Source of the DNA: Sulfitobacter albidus
Lineage (GTDB): Bacteria > Pseudomonadota > Alphaproteobacteria > Rhodobacterales > Rhodobacteraceae
Length of the DNA stretch: 64,000 bases
NCBI RefSeq assembly: GCF_018200035.1
Contig: NZ_CP073581.1
Coordinates: 2,786,501 to 2,850,500, forward strand
Reading direction: 5' to 3'
The position numbers were made by a program, and so were the translations under genes. Shown in pieces: positions 52,962-62,600 of this stretch; position 1 is the stretch's first letter; each line of letters starts with the position of its first letter. The notes beneath the pieces are model-generated. The model searched no databases. It saw nothing but the letters and a program-made list of their open reading frames with translations, and was not told the DNA's origin.

Positions 52962-53892
52962 GATCCACGCCGTAACGGCGGTGGAGTTCGGCATTGATAT
53001 CGGCATACTGCCGCTGCACCGTCCGGCGGATCTGTGGCGGGAATACCTTATAAGACCCCGAAAGATCCTCACCCGCCTGAAAGGACTGATTGATCTGCGC
53101 AATCTTCAGCTGTGCGGCCTCCGGTCCTTGCCTGACAAACACCTCGTTGACGGAGGCCAAAACCTGATTTGATACCGAACTGTTGGCGTCGTGTCCGGGC
53201 CGCGACATCGCCTGCGCATCCCAACCGAACAGCGCGCAGAAATCAGTGCAAACATCTGCCCCTTCCAGAGTGGCACGGTCAAAGGCGCGCACGAGGACCT
53301 TCACAGGTCTGATCCCCGCCTCAAGCCGCGCAAGCAGACGCGTGAAGTTGAGGATCGGGATGTAGGCCTCGCGCCGCAGAAAGGCAAAGAGGTCTTCGGA
53401 TGTCAAAAAATCCTCGCCGAGGTGGTCGGTACTGCCCCGTTGCAACAGGATCTTGTTGCGCTGGTTATACAGCGACTCGGCAAACAGATCCTGCCGACGC
53501 ACGTACAGCACGACAGTGACGTCGAAGGGCGCCAGTGCCATGCCCAATGCGGTATAGTCGCGCTGACGGGAAAAATCCTCGGCCGACAGGATGGGTATAC
53601 GAGGGTCCGCTGCCAGCTCCCGCCAGAACAGCGCCATGTTTTCCTGATCGAGTCGCTGGAAAGAGGTCGGGTAGTCCGCGTAGGTGCCCGCGATCCTGTT
53701 GTGCCGAAAGGGCGAGCGGGACAGCCTGCTTTCATCGGCTTCTGCGTCGGGCAGATCCGGAAAATAGAACCCCTGCGCATCGAGATAGCTGGCAGAGCCA
53801 GCCAGCATTACCTGAATACTGCTGGTGCCCGTCTTTTGCAGACCGATATGTAGAACGAGCGTCTTTCGTGTTGCTCTTTCCGTCAGGCTCAT
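52939..53892 (-). CDS. sulfotransferase-like protein
   Basis: A 317-aa protein with the PAPS loop LVLHIGLQKTGTSSIQVML at about residues 12-30, a form common in bacterial polysaccharide sulfotransferases. VVLYVRRQDLFAESLYNQRN gives the Arg and Ser of the 3'-phosphate site. KVLVRAFDRATLEGADVCTD precedes the C-terminal helices. Its start overlaps the stop of the giant glycosyltransferase gene by four bases, so it is coupled to it. No PAPS-synthesis gene is in this window. Confidence 0.85.
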   Translation of the reverse strand: MSLTERATRKTLVLHIGLQKTGTSSIQVMLAGSASYLDAQGFYFPDLPDAEADESRLSRSPFRHNRIAGTYADYPTSFQRLDQENMALFWRELAADPRIPILSAEDFSRQRDYTALGMALAPFDVTVVLYVRRQDLFAESLYNQRNKILLQRGSTDHLGEDFLTSEDLFAFLRREAYIPILNFTRLLARLEAGIRPVKVLVRAFDRATLEGADVCTDFCALFGWDAQAMSRPGHDANSSVSNQVLASVNEVFVRQGPEAAQLKIAQINQSFQAGEDLSGSYKVFPPQIRRTVQRQYADINAELHRRYGVDLTARNDQ

Positions 53893-56800
53893 CCGGGACC
53901 TTCGCGATGCGTCTCAGGGTGTTTCCAGCGCAGAGCGCCTACATCGCTATAGAGTGTCTCGTATCTGTTGACCATGCGCTCAAGCGTGAATTGGGCGTCA
54001 TAGCGCGCGTGTGACTGCGCCCCGAACGCCGCGCGAACGCCCGGATCCAGCATGCGCGTGGCCGCACGCTCAAGGGCTGCGCGATCAACGCCTTCGCCCT
54101 CGAGCGGAACGAGGATCCCGGCCGCCTCATCCCCCTCGCCCAGGATGCTGGCGATCTCTCCGATATCCGTAGCGATCAGAGGCAGCCCCTTTGCCATCAT
54201 CTCGATAAGGACAAGCGGCAGTGATTCACCGACGAAATAGCTGGGCAGCAGACCGATATCCGCAATTGCGAGGTAGTCCTGCAAATTCGCAACCTGCCCC
54301 ATCAGATGCACATGCGCGGGCGCATCTGCACGCACGGCATCGGCGGCGGGACCCTCGCCGATCAACATCAGATCGACCTTGTGACCCTGCGCGTTCAGTG
54401 TCGCGGTGAGATCAACCGCCTCGCCCCAACCCTTTGACGCAATTGCACGCGACGCAAGACATAGAACCAGGGCATCTTCACGCAGCCCAAGATCGGCGCG
54501 GCGCAATGTGGTGCCAATAGGCTCTGTCCGCATCCCGTTCGGGATGCGCAACAGCGTTTCAGGTCGCGGATAGCTGTCAAAGATGGCGAGGTTCTTTTCC
54601 GCCGTATAGACCCACGCGCTCGCGCGCGTCAGCATCCGCTGCATTCGCTCCGGAAAGGTGCCGTCGATCTGCGGATGCTGGATAAATGTCTCGTGACAGC
54701 CGTGCATTGAAATGATCCAGGGGATCTGCGCCGGCAGCTTGTCGCGATACTCATCCACCGTCTTGTCCGCCCACCAGATGCTTGAGTGGATGATGTCGAC
54801 GTCGTGGCGGCGCACGATTTCATCCAGATGCGCGTCCGCCGCGCCCGCCTCGTAATACGCGACACCTACGTCCAGTTTGGACAGGACAGCAGCGTGCGTT
54901 GGTTGCGAAACCGCATTGAACAGCACCACGCGCCCCCCCGCGCGGCCCATTCGTTAGCCAGCGAAATGGCAAACATCTGCCCACCACCGGGCGAAAGATC
55001 GGGCGCCACGACCAGCAGCGTCGGCAGCGCCTTGGCCGGTTCGGGCGCCTGCGCCAGCGCCTGCGGATCGGCCACGTTGAACCGGGCGATGTCCTGATCG
55101 AGGAAGGTCTGGATCTGCGCGCGCGCCTGCGGGCTTTGCACGTAGGTCCGGCCCAGATAGGCGCGCACGTCGGCCAGTTCCTCGAAATATCTCAGCGATC
55201 CTTCAAGCTTGTGGGTTACGGTTTCGGTGTGACGGCGGTGGTAGTTCAGCGGCGCGGCACTGAACCCAAACAAGCCGCCTTTCATCGCGCGGGTGTAAAA
55301 GAACCAATCACCGCACAGGCGCATATTGGTTACCTTTTGCACAAATTCGGGTTCGGGATCAAAGCGGCGGAACATCACGCTGCTCGCATTGGGCACCGTG
55401 TTGGCAATACCCAGACCGCCGCTTGCCTCTTCGTGGTCGGTCACGATGTAATCGGCGTCAAAGCGCCCCGGCGCGATCCGGTCAAGGTAGATCGGGCGAT
55501 AGTCGCCGATCACGGATTCATCCGCCCGCACCGGCACTGACATACAGGTCGCCATGCGCATGTTGCGATCGTCAAACAGAGGCAGCAGCGTGGTCAGCAA
55601 CGTAGGCTCGCAATAGTCGTCCGCTTCGGCGACCCAGATGATGTCGGATTTGGCCATCTCCATGCCGACCATCCACTGTTTGAACGGTGAGCCGGAGTTT
55701 TGCGTATTGAGCTTGATCTGTGTGCCCGCGCGTGTCGCGGCAAATTCCTCTAGGAGTTTGGCAGAGCCGTCGGGCGAAGCATCGTCGAGCAGGATGAGTT
55801 CGAAATCCTGAAACTGCTGCGCGGTGATCGTCTCGAGCCGTTTTGGCAGATAGTCCTCATAATTGTAGTTGGGCATCACCACGCTGACCTCGGGGGCCAG
55901 CCCTGCGACCTCGCGCAAGTGATGCAGCAACCGGGGACCGACTGCATCGATGGTGTATTGCGCGGCAACCTGCGCCCTGCCCGTTTCCCCGACTGACGCC
56001 CGCAATTCCGCGTCGCGGGCGTATCGGGTGACAGCCCCCGCCATGGCACCGATGTCCATGAACGGCACGGCAACCCCGCTGCCGCCTTGCACAAAATGCT
56101 CTGCCCCGCCTGCGTCCTGAAAGCAGACCACCGGCACACCGGCCTGCGCGGCGTAGATCATTACCAGCGGAAAGGGGTCTTCCTGCGAGCTGAGCAAAAA
56201 GACATCCGCCCCCGCGAGCTTGGCCGCCACATCGGGCTCGTAGCCCGCGAAGGTCACCCGATCGCCGACGCCCGCGTCCCGCGCCTGCGCCACGCAGGCC
56301 TCAAGGTCGGGGCCACCGCCCAGCCAGACAAAATGCGCATCCACCCCATCGGCCAGAACACGCACGGCCGTTTCAACAAATTTGTCCGGCGATTTGCGCC
56401 AATGTGCCACGCCACAGCCCATGACAAGGATCCGCTCGGCCGGGATTCCCATGCTGGCGCGCGCGACCATGCGACGCGCGGTGCGATCAGCCTCAGTGTC
56501 ATTCTCTGGCAGCGCCTCGACATAGCTATGCGCGGCGGTCAGGCGTTCTGCCGGAATGTCATGCTTGTCACGCAGGGCCGTCAATACATCCGGCCCGCCG
56601 CAGACCACGTGGCTGGCCCGTTCGCGCAGCAGGGCAACCTCATCGGGATACATCTCGAGGATTTTTTCCAGCTCGTGGATGAACCCAACGCTCGGGGTAT
56701 CCTCATGCCAGTACTTGTAGAAACTGCCACTGGCGATGGAATTGAGGAAAATCGCCTTGATCCCATGCTCCGCCCCGTCGTGGGCCCAGTCCGACAGCGC

Positions 56801-57805
56801 CTGAGCGCGGGTCGCTTCGGGATGATCGGACAACACGAATACGGGGGCAATCTCGGCGAATTCCGGGACAAAGGGACCGCCGCGGACCGCAACGATACCG
56901 ACCGAAAAGCGGGTACGGTTCTGCACCCATTCGGCAAAGAGCTTGAGCACCCGCTGGGCGCCGCCAAGCTGCGCATCGTGGGTCACCAGGATCAGCCGCC
57001 CGCGCGAGCCATCGCGGCTCAGCGTGTTCAGCCTGCGGCGCGGCAGACTTTGATCCAAGGCGGCATACAGCGGCGCCTTGCTGGCACCCGCAGGCGCCAC
57101 CGACGCGAAACCCGAGTGGGGCAGCAACCCTTCCTGCCAACCGTCGCTCAGATAATGCGCGAGCGGTTCGCAGATCTGCGCATCGGGGTCGAGATAGGTC
57201 TGCTGGTACCATTGTGCATCAAACTGCGGATGCGGACTGCGCCCGTTGCGCCACCCATCAGAGATATAGTCGAGCCAGGGATTCGTCTGCATCCCGTAGG
57301 TGTCACGGTACCACGCGCCATCAAACACAGGATGCGGGTTGCGTCCTTCGTGCCAGCCCTTTTGCAGGTAATGCGACAAAGGCTCCAATCCGGCCGCGTC
57401 CACATCCGGATTATCGGCCAGATACCAATGCGTATCGAACAACGGATGCAGGCTGCGCCCCTCGCGCCACCCCTTTTGCAGGTAGTGCCACCAGGGATCG
57501 ATATTTGCCGCCATCACATCCGTGTGCTGCATCAGATACCATGACAGATTGAAAAGCGGATGCGGGCTGCGCATCTCGCGCCAACCGGTGGTACGGTAGT
57601 GCGCGACCGGCTCTTTCCCGGTTTCGATCAAATCAGGGACCTGCGCCAGATACCATTTCGTATCAAAAAGCGGGTGAGGACTGCGCCCTTCGCGCCAGCC
57701 ATACTTCAGGTAATGTGCCTGCGCCCCGCCCGGATAGTCCTGCACATCTGGATTTTCGGAAACATACCAATCAGCGGAGAATACGTCCTGTAGCATGGCG
57801 TGCAT
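53889..57805 (-). pseudogene. giant glycosyltransferase (six repeats, GT4, GT2, GT4), frameshifted
   Basis: With one base restored it is about 1,305 aa. Residues 1-230: six repeats of 34-45 aa such as WYLADNPDVDAAGLEPLSHY followed by LQKGWHEGRNPHPVFD. Residues about 265-580: GT4 domain (LILVTHDAQLGGAQRVLKLF, VFLLSSQEDPFPLVMIYAAQ). Residues about 638-750: GT2 domain (VSVVMPNYNYEDYLPKRLET, VAEADDYCEPTL). Residues about 925-1290: second GT4 domain (VVAPDLSPGGGQMFAISLAN, LPSYFVGESLPLVLIEMMAK). The break is in a run of seven Cs on the plus strand (54933-54939); eight would rejoin the protein as NEWAARGGRVVLFNAV. The start is uncertain: ATG 57805 chosen, TTG 57838 possible. Its end is coupled to a sulfotransferase gene. 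Confidence 0.82.
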
Positions 57806-57948
57806 GTCAACGATATCTTTCAAATTATTCCAGACCAAAGGGTCGAATTAAACGCGCAAATCGCGAAACCAGAACAGACCCAACCGCGCAAAAAGACAAC
57901 TTGCAAGGGGTGCAGATCGGGCTGTAGCCCGCACCGCCGCCCGTATTT

Positions 57949-59457
57949 TCATCCCCGCCGGAAAAACAACACCACACTGCGAAGCGGTTGGGTGATTTTC
58001 CAGGACGTACTGTTGCGCAGGGCCCAGTTATCGGCGGTTACATGTTCGATGGTGGCGCGCTGCTGCGCGGTCTCCTCGGTCAGCTGCGCCAACTGACGGT
58101 CTGCCTGTTTGCCCCGCGCGACCAAGGTTTCTTCCAGCTTTTTTTCGAATTGCTTTTGCAGGTTGGCCTTTTGCACCCGGGCACTGGTCTGCAACTCATC
58201 GACCTCTCGGGTACGTTGGTCAAGCTCGTGCTGAAGCTTCTCTGTCTGTGCACGTATCTCGTCTTGGGCGGTGGTGATCTGGGCGCTGAGGGCTGCGTTT
58301 TGGCGCGCCATATCTTCCGTCTCGGAGGTGCGCTGAGCCAGTTCACTTTGCAGCTGCCATTTTTCCTGATCTAGCGCGGTCAGATTTGCGCCCAGCTTCT
58401 CAAGCTCTTGCGTGGTTCGGTCAAGCTCGGCAGACAATTCCCCCCTCGCCTGCTCTGACTGCTCCAGCCGTGCGGTGTTCTGCGACAATGCGGCTTCGGC
58501 AGCCTCTGCTCTGTGTTTTGCCTCATCCGCGTTTTGCGTTGCCTCGTGCAAGGCATTCCGTTCAGAAGGCGCCGTGCGCGCCTCGCGCACAAGCGACCCG
58601 AAGAGCGGCCCTGTGGCGTCAAATTCGGCGCGAATGGCATCGAGCGTTTCGATGTCTTTTTCCTGCTCACCGCGCTCGGCCCACTGCTCGAACACGTCAT
58701 GGACCTGCCCGATCCAGCGCTTGAGCATGCGATGATCGCGGGTATCGCTCAGCCCCTGATCGCTGGTGTTCATATCCCGGCTCAGGAATTCGTCAATCTC
58801 GGCATCAACCGTTTCCGAATTGCGCGGCAAGACGACGCCGGTGCGCTTCTTGATATCGGCGATGGTGGCACGCCAGTTCGCCAGCAGCCCCTCGTAGCGG
58901 ACAAAGCATCGGACCTCCCCGCGACTACCCAGCTCTGCATCCAGCGTGTGGCGCAGCCACAGCAGCAGACCATAGGCCAGCGGCATCGCATCGCGGCGGT
59001 TGAGCGATGTCGCAACCGCCATGGGGTTGCGGTGGATATGCACATAGGTCGGTTTTATCTTCTCTTGCGCCAGCAGCCGTTTCCAGAACGGCATCAGAAG
59101 ACTGATCCGCGGATCCTTCAGCGCAAAGAGCCGCGAGGTGCCAAATTCGGACTGAAGCGCCTGCGCGCCCCGTTCCAGAAACTCCTCGGCCCGGTGGCTT
59201 TCGTACCATTCCGGGTTGAACGGCTGCCAGTCATCCCAGCGCGATCCACCGGAGTCCAGAATGGCGTCATTCATCTGGTAAAATTCGAGCGATTCAAAAT
59301 AGCCCTTCGCGTTGAATTCATTTGCCGGCATCAGTGTTTGCGGCAGATCGCATCCCAGCCGGGACAAAACGCCCGTCAGCGCGGATGTGCCCGACCGGTG
59401 CATGCCCAGCACCATCAAGGCATTTCGGGCTTTGGGCGAAAATCGTTTGCGAGGCAT
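57949..59457 (-). CDS. sulfotransferase with long C-terminal coiled coil
   Basis: A 502-aa protein. Residues 10-250 are a sulfotransferase domain with LMVLGMHRSGTSALTGVLSR (PAPS loop) and THVHI-like PTYVHIHRNPMAVATSLNRR (3'-phosphate site), and DPRISLLMPFWKRLL between them. Residues about 290-475 are rich in Gln, Glu, Ala and Leu with heptad spacing, a long coiled coil. The end NSTSWKITQPLRSVVLFFRR matches the SWxxTxPLR tail seen on many bacterial glycosyltransferases. ATG 59457 fits the family start; no upstream extension looks genuine. The coiled coil may tether it to the giant transferases; inference. Confidence 0.85.
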   Translation of the reverse strand: MPRKRFSPKARNALMVLGMHRSGTSALTGVLSRLGCDLPQTLMPANEFNAKGYFESLEFYQMNDAILDSGGSRWDDWQPFNPEWYESHRAEEFLERGAQALQSEFGTSRLFALKDPRISLLMPFWKRLLAQEKIKPTYVHIHRNPMAVATSLNRRDAMPLAYGLLLWLRHTLDAELGSRGEVRCFVRYEGLLANWRATIADIKKRTGVVLPRNSETVDAEIDEFLSRDMNTSDQGLSDTRDHRMLKRWIGQVHDVFEQWAERGEQEKDIETLDAIRAEFDATGPLFGSLVREARTAPSERNALHEATQNADEAKHRAEAAEAALSQNTARLEQSEQARGELSAELDRTTQELEKLGANLTALDQEKWQLQSELAQRTSETEDMARQNAALSAQITTAQDEIRAQTEKLQHELDQRTREVDELQTSARVQKANLQKQFEKKLEETLVARGKQADRQLAQLTEETAQQRATIEHVTADNWALRNSTSWKITQPLRSVVLFFRRG

Positions 59458-59563
59458 TAGGAACGGCGCTCCGTAGGTTAGACATGTGCATCCATCCGGA
59501 TACCGCTCTGCTCTATCGTGTGAGGGCAGGGATTGAAAAGGGGGAGTTTGGGATTTCGGGCAA

Positions 59564-59588
59564 GGGCGGGCACCACCGGCGCCCACCC
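59564..59588 (-). terminator. hairpin downstream of the RTX gene
   Basis: Read leftward, GGGTGGGC and GCCCGCCC pair (one mismatch) around a 9-base loop, 23 bases after the RTX stop. Only TT follows, so intrinsic termination would be weak. No other end signal is visible before the next gene. Confidence 0.4.
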
Positions 59589-59610
59589 ATTTTACGCAAT
59601 TCCTGCCGGT

Positions 59611-62600
59611 TCAGAGAATGAAATCCCCCGCCGTGACCGAGGTGACCCCGAGCAGCAGGATGTTCATATCAATGCCACCGTCGCCGTCCGTATCGCCCAG
59701 CACAAAGCCGTTTGTGCCGTTCGTGACAAACCGCAGATCGCCGGCCGCGCTGAACGCCGCCCCGCCCACAAAGGTGAAGGCCTGATTGCCTGCCACGGCG
59801 GTGTTGGCGTCGATACTTGACAGATCGATCCGATCAGCGCCGCCGACTCCAAAGTCCGTGATCACATCGCGGCTGGTTGAGGTGCTGTCGGCCGTCTGGT
59901 TGAAGTCAAACGTATCCGCACCACCGCCACCCGACAGCGTATCGGCCCCGGCGTTTCCGGTCAGCGTGTCATTACCACGCTGGCCCAGCAGATCGTCATC
60001 GCCGTCAAAGCCGAAGATCAGATCGTTCCCGCCAAAGCCTAGGATGCGGTTGTCACCAGTGTCGCCGACAAGCGTGTCATTACCGGCGTTGGCGCCGAAA
60101 AGGTCCTCGAACTCGGTGAACGTATCGACGCCCGACGCGCCGCCAACGGCCTGTGCTGTGCCCTGAAAGCGCAGATTGACCGTGACGCCTGAGGCCGAGT
60201 TGAAATAGCTCAGAACATCTGCATCGCCGTCGCCGCCCGACAGGGTGTCATTGCCGCCCGACCCTTCGATCAGATCGTTGCCCGCCTCCCCGTTCAGGAT
60301 ATCGCCGCCGCCGAGGCCATAGATCTGGTCGTCGCCGTCGCCCCCGTCAATAAGGTTGCCCGCGCCGTTCCCGACCAGAATGTCGTCGGCAAAGCCGCCC
60401 AGGATCCCCTCGATCGAGATGAAGGTATCACGCCCCTCATCGGCCGAAATAAACTGTGACCCGGAGAAGTTGAGGTTCACGATCACGCTCTCGGTGGCAA
60501 AGCCATATTCGGCAACGTCAAAACCCGATCCGCCGTTGAGCGTGTCATCGCCCTCCAGGCCCACAAGGAAGTCATTGCCCGCAAGCCCAAAGAGCGTGTC
60601 ACTGCCCGCGGCGCCGATCAGCAGGTTGCGCCCCGAGGAGCCAACCAGCTGATCGTCCCCTTCACCGGTCACGATGCCCTCGATGTTGAGCAGGGTATCG
60701 ACCCCTTCACCGGCCGAGATCGTCTGGGGCCCGGCAAAGTTGATGTTGACCCGCAGATCCTCGGTGCTGCTGAAATAGTCGACAAGGTCATCGCCGGCAC
60801 CACCGTCGATGACGTCATTCCCAGCGCCACCCTGAATGACATCGTCGCCCGCGCCGCCGCGCAGCGTATCGTTGCCGTCATCGCCAAAGAGAAAGTCATC
60901 GTCGGCTTCGCCTTCGAGGATATCACCGCCGCCTGCACCGATGAGGGTATCCTGCCCTTCCGCACCCCGCAGCACGTTGCCGACGTCGGAGCCAAAGATG
61001 ACGTCATCCCCGGCACCGGCCAGAAGGCCCTCGATCAGGGTGAACGTGCTGGCGTGGTCCGTGCTGACGGCCTGCTCCCCGACAGTCGCGAGGCTGAGGA
61101 ACAGATCCTCGGTCTGCGATGTGAGATCGACAAAGTCGAAACCGCCGCCGCCGTTGAGCACGTTGATACCAAGACCGCCGGAAAGCGTGTCATTGCCCGC
61201 CCCGCCAAAAAGACTGTCGTTCCCTTCGCTGCCGTCCAGCAGGTCACGACCCTCAGCACCGGAGAGCAGATCGTTCCCGTCCCCGCCGAACAGCTGGTCA
61301 TTGCCCGCGCCCGCCTCAAGCGTCTCGTTGGCATCGGCACCGATCAATGTGTCATTGCCGCTGCCTGATACGATCCCTTCGATCGATACCAGCGCATCGC
61401 TGCCCTCGGCCGCGGAGATGAATTGCGGGCCTGATACGCTCAGATCGATCAGCAGGCCGTCCGTGGCATCCGAATAGAGGACAAAATCGCCGCCATCGCC
61501 ACCGTCGAGGATGTCATCCCCCGCCCCGCCAATCAGCGTATCCGCCCCATCGTCGCCGATCAGGCTGTCATTGCCGCCCGCCCCGACGAGTCGGTCGTTG
61601 CCCACACCGCCGTTTACGTTTTCCGCAACTGCCGTGCCGGTAAACCTGTCATCGCCGCCCCGCAACGACCAGTTCGCACTGCTTGCGTAGCTGAGCGCGC
61701 CGCTGACATCGACGATATTGGCCGAATTGGTCCCGCTGAAAGTCAGGAAGTCGTCATCGAGCACCTCGATGAAGCTGTTGGCGTCGATCGTCAGATCACC
61801 GAATGCCGTCCCGCCAAAGCGGGCGACGTCGATGCCCGCCCCGCCAAAGAGGTCGTCCGTATCACCGGCCGCGTCCGATCCAAAGACAAGGGTATCGTTC
61901 CCGGCACCGCCATACAGGGTATCGTCACCAAAGCCGCCATTGACAAAATCATCCCCCTGCTGCGCAAAGATCAGATCGCCGCCCGCGCTGGCGTTGATGG
62001 TTTCCGCCGCAGCAGAGCCGACAAAAGTATCATCGCCGCCGGCAAGCTCCCATGTCGATCCGCTGGCATAGCTCGACACGCCTGTGACGTTGATCTGGTC
62101 ATTGCCCATTGTCCCTGCGAGGCTGAAGAACTGGGCATCCAGAATCTCGACGCTGCGCGCCGCCGTCAGGAACAGGGTATTGATCGGCGCCCCGGCGTAC
62201 ACCGCAGTATCCGTTCCTGCGCCGCCGAACAGCTCATCATTGCTGGGCTGCGTTCCGGTGCCAAAGAGCAGGAAATCATCGCCGTCGCCGCCGTTGAGCG
62301 TGTCGATCCCGTCGCCGCCGGTGAGGCTATCACTGCCCCCGTTCCCGTTGATCAGATCGTTCCCGCCATCGCCGCTTACGACGTCGGCCGCCGCGGATCC
62401 GTTAAAGCTGTCGTCGCCGAGGTTCAGCGACCACACGTTGCTGGAAACATATGCGCCCACACCAGAGACATCGATCGTATCGCCAGCCATGGATCCGACC
62501 AGTCCATTGAACTGATCGTCGATCTGCTCGACGCTCGATGCCGCGTCCAGCGTCAGCGCCTGCAGATTGACAGGATCCAGGACAAAGGCGGTATCGGTTC

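Noticed and set aside
56087..57544. Plus-strand frame of 485 codons
   Set aside because: Antisense of the repeat-bearing glycosyltransferase; its apparent repetitiveness mirrors the real repeats.
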